Below, piece by piece: positions 1 through 7,707 of a DNA stretch of 56,327 nucleotides. Source of the DNA: Nitrosomonas sp. (GTDB taxonomy: Bacteria > Pseudomonadota > Gammaproteobacteria > Burkholderiales > Nitrosomonadaceae). The notes beneath the pieces were generated by a model. That model was not told the origin of the DNA and did not search any database. It saw only the letters and a program-made list of their open reading frames with translations. The translations under genes were made by a program, and so were the position numbers. Location of the stretch: positions 1 through 56,327 of the forward strand of contig JAIETK010000007.1 of assembly GCA_019745325.1 (NCBI GenBank). The letters run 5' to 3'. Within the stretch, counting starts at the first letter, position 1. The number at the start of each line of letters is the position of its first letter.

Positions 1-1177
1 CGTAATCTCTTAGCTTGTTTGCCAGTTGCTTGGGTGACAACGGCTTGCCTCGGTTATAGGTTGCCCAGCTTTTTTCGGTATCCTCTGTCAAAGCGTTAAT
101 CAGATCGGCGGTACTGATTTTGCTGGCGCGCTTCGATTCAAATACTTCCTGAATATCTGCCAATAGTTCATTGCTGATACTGGCTGACTTGTCACTAGCT
201 GATAGCTTTAAAGCCACCTGGTTTGCACGGTCAAGCCATTCACTGCCAGTGCATTCCGCAATAGCCAATAACGGCTCCCAGTTATCCTGTGCGCGGTCGT
301 TTAACGCATCAGGTAGCATTGGCCTTGCCCGTCTGACTTGTTCGCGGTAATCATCGGCAAAGCGTGCCAGCTTTCTGGTTAACGTTAAAAAAAGATCAGG
401 TTCAGCGTACCGCAACCGGTCGACACTCTCATGACTTAGCTTTCTCCGTAATTCCAGAATGATTGCTCTATCCATCAAAGTATCTGACAAATGACCGATT
501 CCGGATAATGCCTTGGCTCCCCATGTGCTGAATCTCTTGGGCGTGAAATCATCACCCACGGTTCGGATTACATAGGCATTGTCACGGCTATGACCGGAAT
601 TAATCACACCGCGCAGTTCCTCGTTTTCCTTCATGAATGCGTCTGTTTCATCGAGTAATAAGGTAGGCTGCCATGCTTCAATGCAGCGATACAGTGAAGC
701 CGAACTTATGCTGCTGGCGGATAATGGCCGGTATGACAGCTTGCCCAATATCGTTAATAGCTGAGTCTTGCCGCATCGTTTCTCAGGCGCGGTGATGATT
801 GCCAGCGGTGCAATTTGTACAACATCCATGAACCAGGTCATGCTTGCCCATAGCGCCACCGCGTCCGCCGTTTCTTTGCTGCACACGATGAAACGGTGAA
901 CGGTAGTTGATATGTCATTGAGCAATTCAGCCGGATTCACCGGATATTCCCACGGTTCAACATTCGGAAAACCGGAATCGTCGATTTCATTTCGTTTGAC
1001 TGAATTTACCGCTTTATCCAAAGCACTGACACTGATTCCAAGCTTTTCGGCTTCCTGCTTTCTTGCCCGGTCGTAGTCAATCGGAGATAGCATAGCAAGG
1101 CGTTTTATTGCCGCTTGCTCTGATTCTTTTTCGTTGCTACTCATCATCTCGAGCGCTTGGCTCTCAAGGTCACTCAT
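1..1177 (-). CDS. DUF3631 helicase/primase-like ATPase, partial (C-terminus off the left edge)
   Basis: The gene starts with ATG at 1177 and reads leftward off the window, leaving about 392 codons without a stop. A P-loop-like segment, APEKRCGKTQ, lies at residues 130-139 and an acidic Walker B-like LLLDETD at 173-179. Both, with the following region (LRGVINSGHSRD near 188-199), fit the DUF3631 family found behind primase zinc fingers in integrative elements and satellites. The likely role is element replication together with the zinc-finger gene upstream. The start overlaps the stop of that gene in a TAATG arrangement, so translation is probably coupled. The DUF3631 assignment is from motif memory and is fairly secure; the exact enzymatic role is inferred. 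Confidence 0.8.
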   Translation of the reverse strand, partial: MSDLESQALEMMSSNEKESEQAAIKRLAMLSPIDYDRARKQEAEKLGISVSALDKAVNSVKRNEIDDSGFPNVEPWEYPVNPAELLNDISTTVHRFIVCSKETADAVALWASMTWFMDVVQIAPLAIITAPEKRCGKTQLLTILGKLSYRPLSASSISSASLYRCIEAWQPTLLLDETDAFMKENEELRGVINSGHSRDNAYVIRTVGDDFTPKRFSTWGAKALSGIGHLSDTLMDRAIILELRRKLSHESVDRLRYAEPDLFLTLTRKLARFADDYREQVRRARPMLPDALNDRAQDNWEPLLAIAECTGSEWLDRANQVALKLSASDKSASISNELLADIQEVFESKRASKISTADLINALTEDTEKSWATYNRGKPLSPKQLANKLRDY

Positions 1178-1683
1178 TATTTGAATCTCCTTGAATAGCT
1201 GATCGCTTCGTTAATCCGGATAACTGCCTTTGATAGAAAATCAATATCCGATTCAGGCAATGCGTGACCTGACAGCATCCAGCGTGCAGCGATTAAAACA
1301 ACCGTTGCATCATGTTGAAGGGCGGAAAGTATTTGCCATTCGTTAAAGAAAGATCGGGTTTGAGGATCGTATTTGCTTTCAGTGCGCGGGAAAAGATCGG
1401 CGGGATTCAAGCCGATTGCTTGCGTGATCTCGTGAACCGAACAGCCAGCAAAGCAATGAAGGATCGCCTGACCTTCACGGCCTACGTTTACCGCAAGGCT
1501 GCGGCCTTTTCGGTCATCGTGACTGGGGCAGAATGCCAGTATGCCGCCGTTGTGACGCTTGATAACGCCTTTCAAGCGGCTCGTCACTTCGCTCAGTGGG
1601 TCATGAGTGCTATAATTCGATTGTGAGTTTATTCCAACCGCTTCCCGTTCCGCCGGACGCGGCTTTTTTGTTTGTGGCTGCAT
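1177..1683 (-). CDS. CHC2-type zinc-finger primase fragment
   Basis: A 168-residue protein with a CHC2 zinc-binding domain at about residues 35-100. C52 and H55 (CPSH) pair with C77 and C81 (CFAGC), as in the N-terminal domain of DnaG-type primases. There is no Toprim catalytic domain. In integrative elements this short form commonly precedes a DUF3631 ATPase, and here the next gene overlaps it by one base (TAATG). The two probably work together in priming replication of the mobile element. The C-terminal 70 residues have no motif that I recognise. Confidence 0.8.
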   Translation of the reverse strand: MQPQTKKPRPAEREAVGINSQSNYSTHDPLSEVTSRLKGVIKRHNGGILAFCPSHDDRKGRSLAVNVGREGQAILHCFAGCSVHEITQAIGLNPADLFPRTESKYDPQTRSFFNEWQILSALQHDATVVLIAARWMLSGHALPESDIDFLSKAVIRINEAISYSRRFK

Positions 1684-1686
1684 GGC

Positions 1687-1920
1687 TTACTCCTCCGCTT
1701 TGTAATTGACAGGATCGTTAAGCCATTTGTGCAACTCAGCGTTATCGTAAAAGGTACAGCGGATGCCCAGCTTTTCAGGTTGTGGTGCGCGTCGTTGCTT
1801 GGATAGTTGCCTGAACTTCTCTTTGCTTACCGGACAGAATTTCTTGAATTGAGAGAATCGACTTTTACCGGTAGCGGGTAATGTTTCGGGAATCGGTAAC
1901 TGTGTTGATTGAATTCTCAT
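1687..1920 (-). CDS. AlpA-like DNA-binding regulator / excisionase
   Basis: A small basic protein of 77 residues when started at ATG 1920. That start has GAGGAG about 12 bases upstream, whereas an in-frame ATG at 1950 lacks a ribosome site. The sequence (SRFSQFKKFCPVSKEKF, then FYDNAELHKWL) has the layout of AlpA/MerR-like winged helices, which regulate integrase genes or assist excision. It ends three bases before the zinc-finger gene, so the three leftmost genes form one operon. The family call rests on fold-like pattern, not on a strong signature. Confidence 0.6.
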   Translation of the reverse strand: MRIQSTQLPIPETLPATGKSRFSQFKKFCPVSKEKFRQLSKQRRAPQPEKLGIRCTFYDNAELHKWLNDPVNYKAEE

Positions 1921-2047
1921 ATCTCTATTTTTCTCCTCGAATATTGCCATCTATTGGCGATGAGAAGATTTTATGAGATATCGTTATGATACTAAAAGGG
2001 AATTAACTTGTGTGCAGATCGGCCAGTTGTTTCCCTTGACAAGATTG

Positions 2048-2791
2048 TTAGCAATTCTCGATCAACCATTTAGCCCAGAAATTGATCCGTTCTTCAACTA
2101 TATGATTTAATACCTTATCTACTGCTTTTTGCGCAGTCTGTCTGCTATCCGATGTTACTTTTAGCTTAGTTTGAATAATAAATATTGCGGTCTCACGGGC
2201 GCATTCAAAATACCCGTTTTCCCACTTGTTGGTTAAAATTTCTTTTATCCCGTCTTCCGTGGGTATTGTTCTTTCTGTCTGATAACGCAGTTGACAAGAC
2301 ATGCTTATGTCAGAAAACAATCTATGAATAAAGCAAAACAGAAATGGGGTGTAATATCCATCATTAATAGGATTTATCGCGGATTCTTTCGCTGATTGAA
2401 TGGCTTTTATTAAAGCATGTAAGATACGTTCTGCCCCATGTAAACCACAATAAACCATTTCGCCGGGATTAATTTGAATCCGGAAATTATTTTCAAAGTG
2501 ATTTCTATATCCTGGTAATTCCAGCTCTTTTATGTCTTCTGATAATTTCAGTGCCTGCTTTGTAATCTTATCTAATTTTTTCCCGTAATCCTTTGCGACT
2601 GTTTTCTTTCCTGCTTGCTTTAGGTATTCGCTTTGAAGCAATGCAGCTGCAGCGGCTATATGTACATGGTTATTAGGATCGAGTCCCAGTTTAACCATGC
2701 GTTCTTTTCTTTTGTCGACTGATTCGAAACCATCATACATTCCTTTGACTTTCGTGCTTGTTTCTAGGGACTTAAGATTATCATTATGCAT
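2048..2791 (-). CDS. Unrecognised 247-aa protein, element cargo
   Basis: I do not recognise this protein. It is lysine-rich at residues 40-90, with no signal peptide, no membrane segment and no nucleotide-binding motif. The stretch around FCFIHRLFSDISMSCQLRYQ is mildly hydrophobic. The gene lies between the integrase and the AlpA/primase operon of the left element, a position that often holds accessory genes, including anti-phage ones, in P4-like elements. AGGAAGAG lies about 15 bases upstream of the ATG. Confidence 0.6.
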   Translation of the reverse strand: MHNDNLKSLETSTKVKGMYDGFESVDKRKERMVKLGLDPNNHVHIAAAAALLQSEYLKQAGKKTVAKDYGKKLDKITKQALKLSEDIKELELPGYRNHFENNFRIQINPGEMVYCGLHGAERILHALIKAIQSAKESAINPINDGYYTPFLFCFIHRLFSDISMSCQLRYQTERTIPTEDGIKEILTNKWENGYFECARETAIFIIQTKLKVTSDSRQTAQKAVDKVLNHIVEERINFWAKWLIENC

Positions 2792-2870
2792 AATCGGTTA
2801 CTTCTCTTCCTTATGCAGCCCTAAACGGCAATATTGTTGCTCCCGTCTTTATTGCTTCCAGATAGTCAGC

Positions 2871-4022
2871 TCAATCCTGCATCATGCGTGCTCGTGGTTC
2901 CAAGTACAGCGCATGGTTGTATGCCGCGCTCACTGCATCACGTTTACTGTGTGCCAGTTGCAACTCAATATGATCATGGTTATACCCGCGTTCGTGAAGA
3001 ATCGTTGACGCTATCCCCCTGAAGCCATGCCCGGTCATGCGGCCGTGATACCCCATGCGATATAGTGCGTAAATAATAGTATTGTTGCTCATCGTTTTGC
3101 CGTCTCTTCGTTCGCTTGGGAATAACAGCACATCATCAGCCGCCAGCTTGTGGATTTCTTCCAGTACCGTTATTGCCTGATTGCTCAAGGGTACGATATG
3201 CGGAGTTCTCATCTTCATGCGTTCGGCTGGTATGCGCCATTCCTTTTTATCCAGGTCGATTTCTTCCCATCGCGCACCGATCAATTCACCAGTGCGAACA
3301 AACGTTAACGCCATAAACTGCAATGCAAGGCGGGTGAGTGGCTGCCCATCATAACCATCGAGCTTGCGTAATAACTCAGGTAATTCCTTTTCACTCAATC
3401 GCGCATGGTTGGCTTTCTTGGCGGGCTTCAGCACGTCAGCAGGCTTTATGTCAGCCGCCGGATTCCGTTCCGCCAGCCCGTGCGCCACGGCATAGCGCAT
3501 AACCTGCCCGCACATGGTCAATACCCGCTTGGCAATATCCAGCGCACCGCGCGATTCAACCTTGCGAATCATCGCTATAAATTGCGCTGCTGTGATCTCA
3601 TTAACGGGTTTATGACCAATGGCCGGGAATGCATCCGCTTCCAGCCGCCGGATCGTGTAACCGGCGTGGCGTTCTGTCTTGTCATGCTTCCAGTGATTCC
3701 ACCAAAGCCGGGCTACCGATTCAAAACTATTGGCCGCCGCTATGGCTGCCTGCTGCTTCTCTTCCTTGCGGTTTTCCGATGGATCGACACCTTGCGCTAA
3801 AAGCTCTTTAAAGCGGGCGTGTTCCTTCCTTGCTGCTGCCAGCGATACTTCCGGATAGATGCCAAGAGATAGCATCTTTTCTTTTTCGTTAAAGTAATAA
3901 CGGAAACGCCAGCATTTTTGACCGTCAGGCTGAACCCATAGAACAAGGCCCTTGCCATCGGGCAGGCTGTAGCGTTTGTCCCTTGGCTTTGCTGCTTTAA
4001 TGATTGAATCGGTGAGTTTCAT
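2871..4022 (-). CDS. Tyrosine integrase, P4/DUF4102 type (left element)
   Basis: A site-specific recombinase of 383 residues from ATG 4022, which is preceded by GGGGA at good spacing; a longer reading from 4067 lacks this. The N-terminal arm-binding DUF4102 domain (LTDSIIKAAKPRDKRYSLPD) spans about residues 1-90, followed by a core-binding domain and a catalytic domain. The catalytic set is complete: R243, K270, H332-x-x-R335, H358 and nucleophile Y368. It would insert and excise the element that extends leftward. It reads away from the 19-bp att repeat at 4214 and is divergent from the integrase at 4367, so two elements meet here. Confidence 0.95.
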   Translation of the reverse strand: MKLTDSIIKAAKPRDKRYSLPDGKGLVLWVQPDGQKCWRFRYYFNEKEKMLSLGIYPEVSLAAARKEHARFKELLAQGVDPSENRKEEKQQAAIAAANSFESVARLWWNHWKHDKTERHAGYTIRRLEADAFPAIGHKPVNEITAAQFIAMIRKVESRGALDIAKRVLTMCGQVMRYAVAHGLAERNPAADIKPADVLKPAKKANHARLSEKELPELLRKLDGYDGQPLTRLALQFMALTFVRTGELIGARWEEIDLDKKEWRIPAERMKMRTPHIVPLSNQAITVLEEIHKLAADDVLLFPSERRDGKTMSNNTIIYALYRMGYHGRMTGHGFRGIASTILHERGYNHDHIELQLAHSKRDAVSAAYNHALYLEPRARMMQD

Positions 4023-4056
4023 GCAATCCCCTGAATACCGAAGAGCAAAACAAAAA

Positions 4057-4123
4057 ACGGGTAACAAAAATACGGGTAAATTTTTACTCGCTTTTTTACC
4101 CGCTTTTCGATAATGTTACCCGC
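4057..4123. promoter_or_regulatory. Cluster of CGGGTAA motifs upstream of the left integrase
   Basis: Four exact copies of CGGGTAA occur within 67 bases: two on the plus strand (4058-4064, 4073-4079) and two inverted (4096-4102, 4116-4122), plus a near copy TTACTCG at 4084-4090. They lie in the 5' region of the left integrase. They look like binding sites for an integrase arm domain or an AlpA-type regulator; which one is not shown. Confidence 0.5.
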
Positions 4124-4213
4124 TTTGCTCAGGGTTGCCAAGGATTGGCAAAGTTACCGTAATATTATTTATTCTAAAGGGATTTCTTGGTATTGCTAGG
4201 CAATATTTGGAAC

Positions 4214-4232
4214 ATCTTTGGCGGAGAGAGAG
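4214..4232. repeat. Left attachment-site repeat of the 30-kb island
   Basis: The 19-base sequence atctttggcggagagagag recurs exactly at 34310-34328, where its last 14 bases are the 3' end of tRNA-Ser including the encoded CCA. This copy is a detached 3'-end fragment, as produced by tRNA-targeting integrases. It lies 153 bases before the integrase that reads into the island. Confidence 0.85.
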
Positions 4233-4277
4233 ACTGCTGGCTTCAGGTTTCACAATGTCCCATGATGTATCCTATCC

Positions 4278-4296
4278 AACTAATTATTAATTAGTT
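4278..4296. promoter_or_regulatory. Perfect palindrome between the att repeat and the integrase
   Basis: The arms AACTAATT (4278-4285) and AATTAGTT (4289-4296) are exact inverses around a 3-base spacer. Its place between the att core and the integrase start suggests an operator or an excisionase site. No regulator is assigned. Confidence 0.4.
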
Positions 4297-4352
4297 ATAA
4301 GTTTTCGTTGTTCCAAAAAGTTTCTTGCTATATCATCAAATCCCAAACATTT

Positions 4353-4372
4353 TGATGGGACGGATGATGGGA
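4353..4372 (+). repeat. Paired TGATGGGA motifs, left copy
   Basis: TGATGGGA occurs at 4353-4360 and 4365-4372, 12 bases apart, overlapping the integrase start. The same octamer, also as a 12-base-spaced pair, lies next to the right att site at 34251-34270. Candidate integrase arm-type sites. Confidence 0.45.
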
Positions 4373-5614
4373 AAAATTAAGTCTGCCATATCGGCCCTGG
4401 GTGTTAAAAAACTCTCTAAAGTACCAGGCATGCACGCCGTAGGGGGGGTGCCGGGTTTGTATCTTTGCGTCAATATGAATCCCAATTCCACCGATATGAA
4501 TCCCACTTTCGCAGCCTCATGGATCTATCGGTATTCTTTTTCTGGCCGCCGCCGCGATATGGGGTTAGGCAGCTATTCCGATTTCTCATTGGAAGAAGCC
4601 CGCCATAAAGCCAGCAACTATCGAAAGCAGGTTTTAGAGGGCATTGATCCCCTGGAAGACAAACAAAAGCAGATAGATACTAACAAAAAAGCGCATAGCA
4701 AGCGGGTCACGTTTCAACATTGTATCGAAAGCTATCTGGATGCACATGGCGATGCCTGGAAAAATCCCAAACACCGGGCACAGTGGCGGAGCACGTTAGA
4801 AACGTATGCTTGTCCGGTTGTCGGCAATCTCAATGTGGCGCATGTGGATACCGGTCTGGTATTGAAAGTTCTGGAACCGATCTGGAAAACCAAAACAGAA
4901 ACGGCCACCCGTTTACGCGGACGCATTGAAAGCGTTTTGGATTGGGCAACCGTGCGAGGCTATCGCGAAGGCGAGAACCCAGCCAGATGGAAAGGGCATT
5001 TAGATAAATTATTACCGTCACCTTCCAAGATCGCCAAGGTCAATCACTTCACTGCCTTATCCTACAAGGAAATTCCGGAATTCATGCAGCAATTGCGCAA
5101 TCAACCCGGCATCGGTGCTGCTGCATTGGAATTTGCAATTCTGACCGCAGCCCGCTCTGGTGAGGTTAGAGGCGCATTGTGGCCGGAAATCAACATAGTG
5201 GAAAGATTATGGCTGATTCCCGCAGATAGAATGAAAGCCGGACGGGAACATCGCATTCCATTATCCGATGCAGCCATAGCGATACTGGAACGCATGAAAG
5301 AAAATCACGTATCCGAATTTGTTTTTCCGGGCACCAAGCAAGATAAACCGCTATCGGATATGAGTCTGACAGCCGTACTGAAACGCATGGAACGCGGTAA
5401 TCTGACAGCACATGGATTCCGATCCACATTCCGGGATTGGGCGAGTGAAACCACTGCCTACCCGCAAGAAGTCTGTGAAATGGCGTTAGCTCACACCATT
5501 GCCAATAAAGTCGAAGCCGCGTATCGCCGGGGAGACCTATTTGATAAGCGCATAAAACTGATGGATGACTGGGCAGATTATTGCAACAATTTGACAGCAG
5601 ATTCTAAATCCTAA
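4367..5614 (+). CDS. Tyrosine integrase, P4/DUF4102 type (30-kb island)
   Basis: A phage-type site-specific recombinase of 415 residues from ATG 4367; in-frame ATGs at 4364 and 4355 are also possible. The start was chosen because the family usually begins MGKI-K-A-I. The arm-binding DUF4102 domain covers about residues 20-105 and the catalytic domain about 225-400, with R263, K290, H349-x-x-R352, H376 and Y386 all present. It is directed into the island from beside the left att repeat, so it is the enzyme that most likely placed the 4214-34310 segment at tRNA-Ser. It appears intact. The sequence differs clearly from the divergent left integrase, so they are not a recent duplication. Confidence 0.95.
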   Translation: MGKIKSAISALGVKKLSKVPGMHAVGGVPGLYLCVNMNPNSTDMNPTFAASWIYRYSFSGRRRDMGLGSYSDFSLEEARHKASNYRKQVLEGIDPLEDKQKQIDTNKKAHSKRVTFQHCIESYLDAHGDAWKNPKHRAQWRSTLETYACPVVGNLNVAHVDTGLVLKVLEPIWKTKTETATRLRGRIESVLDWATVRGYREGENPARWKGHLDKLLPSPSKIAKVNHFTALSYKEIPEFMQQLRNQPGIGAAALEFAILTAARSGEVRGALWPEINIVERLWLIPADRMKAGREHRIPLSDAAIAILERMKENHVSEFVFPGTKQDKPLSDMSLTAVLKRMERGNLTAHGFRSTFRDWASETTAYPQEVCEMALAHTIANKVEAAYRRGDLFDKRIKLMDDWADYCNNLTADSKS

Positions 5615-5699
5615 ACGACACCGTATTAACAAGCCCAATTCCACTAATTTAAGAAAGAGCGTTGTTTTTTCTATAACTAAATAAAAATAGGTGATTGAG

Positions 5700-6590
5700 A
5701 TGTGTGGATATTGTTACGAAGGCATCATGTTGCATGTTGTGGAAACTGGTCAAAGAGGTACAAAAGGTTACCGGTTTAGTTATCTCCAGGAATCGGATGA
5801 TATTAAAGCCGAAATACAACAACTAGAAGATCCCAACAACCCGGAACCGCTGATTGATCTGACATTCTGCCGCTTGTACGATCACTACTTCTCGCACGGC
5901 TTTGATTCCGGGTTATTCAATACCCTGCAAGATAAATTTGGATATGCAGCCGTCCAATCTTACCTCGGCAGAAGACAAGCCTGCTCTAGTGCATTCCAAG
6001 CGGAACTCAGTGATATAAACCTGTTAAAAGATGAAGTCTACTGGAATCGGTTTATTGCGGACAAAGAGAGAACTCGCAAATATGCTATAGATTTGCTGAA
6101 TTTCTACTATGACTGGTGGCTTCTCGGTATTGGTAAAGAAAAAAGCGAACCAGAAGAACAGATAGAAGAAACAGAAATCGAGGATCCCATTGTCAGTGCA
6201 ACCCTTGCTGAATGGAACAAATTCCATGCATTATATCCAGCATTATCCTTTGCACTGTCATACCTCATCAACCACCACAGTGATTCTGACATCATTCAGG
6301 AAATTGCGTTAACAAACCTGGAAGATGTACCTGATATTTGGACTAAAGATTTATGGTTGCAACGAAGAGCCATGATAGCCTGTGTACAGCGTAACGGATT
6401 TGTGTTTGTTACAGAAAACCTATACCAGATCAGGTATGAATTAATCTACTATGTTCTGCTAAAAACAGATACCAACCCCGCTGAATTGAATAAGTTAAAG
6501 GAAGCTATTCTGTCTGAGGATGAGCACCCAATGCAGGGAATGATGGAATCCGAACATATCATTGAGTTGATGGAAAAATTAGTTGCATAG
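5700..6590 (+). CDS. Unrecognised 296-aa acidic protein
   Basis: I cannot place this protein. It starts at ATG 5700 with AGGTGA eight bases upstream; an in-frame GTG at 5691 would overlap that site. The N-terminus MCGYCYEG has a C-x2-C pair. The rest is acidic and rich in aromatic residues, with a patch around EEQIEETEIEDP (near 160-175) and no membrane segment or nucleotide motif. It is the first cargo gene after the integrase, in the same direction and 85 bases downstream. Confidence 0.6.
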   Translation: MCGYCYEGIMLHVVETGQRGTKGYRFSYLQESDDIKAEIQQLEDPNNPEPLIDLTFCRLYDHYFSHGFDSGLFNTLQDKFGYAAVQSYLGRRQACSSAFQAELSDINLLKDEVYWNRFIADKERTRKYAIDLLNFYYDWWLLGIGKEKSEPEEQIEETEIEDPIVSATLAEWNKFHALYPALSFALSYLINHHSDSDIIQEIALTNLEDVPDIWTKDLWLQRRAMIACVQRNGFVFVTENLYQIRYELIYYVLLKTDTNPAELNKLKEAILSEDEHPMQGMMESEHIIELMEKLVA

Positions 6591-6683
6591 ATGAGTTGCA
6601 ATCAATCAAAGCGATTAAGAATGCTGGAAATCTAAATGCATTAAGTTGACGTCTTATCGCGAAAGCGTTTAGAAAAATTTTAT

Positions 6684-6719
6684 TTGACAATTAAGACAAC
6701 CGGTCGTATTGTGCGCGTA
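6684..6719 (+). promoter_or_regulatory. Promoter with embedded operator for the TetR gene
   Basis: TTGACA (6684-6689) and TATTGT (6707-6712) are separated by 17 bases. Between them sits GACAACCGGTCG (6695-6706), whose core matches the site before the next gene at 7335-7351. Transcription would begin at about 6719, the A of the ATG, so the transcript would be nearly leaderless. A repressor on the spacer operator would block its own promoter. Confidence 0.65.
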
Positions 6720-7315
6720 TGGCTAAATCGATCCAAAAAGAACTCAATAGAGAAAACCTCTTAAACCAAGGCGTCGCTTTATTTATTGAGCAAGGTTATC
6801 ACGGTACCGGGTTGCAGGAAATTCTCGATGCGGTGAGCGTTCCAAAGGGTTCTTTCTATAATTATTTCGGCAGTAAAGAGGATTTTGGTGCTGAGGTCAT
6901 TCAGCACTATATTGATCCTTTTATTGTGAGGTTGTCCACACATCTGAGCAAAGCCGACACGGACGCGCTAAACGCAATCAGGAGATATTTTGATGAGCTA
7001 ATTGTGGAACTCGAAAATAACCAATTTAAAGGCGGTTGCCTGCTGGGTAATCTGATGGGAGAAATCGGCAGCACCAACGATGTTTGTCAGCAATCCCTGC
7101 AATCGGCTATCAGGCGCTATCGAGATTTATTGCAGTCTGGATTGGCCAAAGCGCAACAGCAAGGAACAGTAAGGTCAGACAAATCGTCCGAATCAATGGC
7201 TGATTTGCTGATCAATGCCTGGCAAGGAGCTTTACTGCGAATGCAAATAGAGAAATCATCTGCGCCGGTTAAGCAATGTTGTCAGGATTTGCTGGAAGAT
7301 TATTTTAAGGCTTGA
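6719..7315 (+). CDS. TetR/AcrR-family transcriptional regulator
   Basis: A 198-residue repressor. The TetR helix-turn-helix is at about residues 10-58, with the signatures GYHGTGLQEILDAVSVPKGSFYNYFGSKEDF. The C-terminal ligand domain (about 80-195) includes GGCLLGNLMGEI, as in NemR/AcrR-like members that sense reactive electrophiles. Two similar ACCGGTC sites, one in its own promoter and one before the downstream DUF4242 gene, indicate autorepression and control of that gene. The ligand is unknown; cysteines near 105 and 190 could be sensors, which is a guess. Confidence 0.9.
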   Translation: MAKSIQKELNRENLLNQGVALFIEQGYHGTGLQEILDAVSVPKGSFYNYFGSKEDFGAEVIQHYIDPFIVRLSTHLSKADTDALNAIRRYFDELIVELENNQFKGGCLLGNLMGEIGSTNDVCQQSLQSAIRRYRDLLQSGLAKAQQQGTVRSDKSSESMADLLINAWQGALLRMQIEKSSAPVKQCCQDLLEDYFKA

Positions 7316-7334
7316 TTATTTTTTATCGAATAAA

Positions 7335-7351
7335 TAGACGACCGGTCATAT
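7335..7351. promoter_or_regulatory. Second TetR operator, before the DUF4242 gene
   Basis: AGACGACCGGTCATATT matches the site at 6694-6710 (AGACAACCGGTCGTATT) in 15 of 17 positions and contains the palindrome GACCGGTC. It precedes the DUF4242 start by about 30 bases. A TATTAT (7349-7354) beside it could be the -10 element. Confidence 0.6.
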
Positions 7352-7379
7352 TATTAATTCAATTTTAGAGGGGATAAAA

Positions 7380-7652
7380 ATGCCAAAATATATTATTGAA
7401 CGCGAAATTCCTGGAGCAGGTTCACTGACACAACAAGAGCTAAAAGCCATTTCGCAGAAATCATGCGGTATCTTAAACAGTATGGGGCCACGAATCCAGT
7501 GGCTGGAAAGTTATGTGACTGACGATAAAGTCTATTGCGTCTACATTGCCCCCGATGAGGCCACCGTTAGAGCACATGCTGAACAAGGCGAGTTTCCAGC
7601 CAATCGTATTTCTCAAGTCAGATCCGTGATTGATCCAACTACGGCTGAATAG
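7380..7652 (+). CDS. DUF4242-family small protein
   Basis: A 90-residue protein starting MPKYIIEREIPGAG, then RIQWLESYVTDDKVYCVYIAPDEATVRAHAE. This is the DUF4242 pattern, a ferredoxin-like alpha/beta fold; one studied Streptomyces member binds nickel. AGAGGGG precedes the ATG at good spacing. It stands behind the predicted TetR operator and 55 bases before the TPR protein, so the two are probably co-transcribed. Function in this organism is unknown. Confidence 0.8.
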   Translation: MPKYIIEREIPGAGSLTQQELKAISQKSCGILNSMGPRIQWLESYVTDDKVYCVYIAPDEATVRAHAEQGEFPANRISQVRSVIDPTTAE

Positions 7653-7707
7653 CATGCAAAAATTTTGCCGCTCATGAAAAATATTTTTCATCAAGGGAGT
7701 AATGATT

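Noticed and set aside
4214..4232. A second tRNA-Ser gene at the left att site
   Set aside because: Only the last 14 bases of the tRNA are present; the rest of the cloverleaf is absent.
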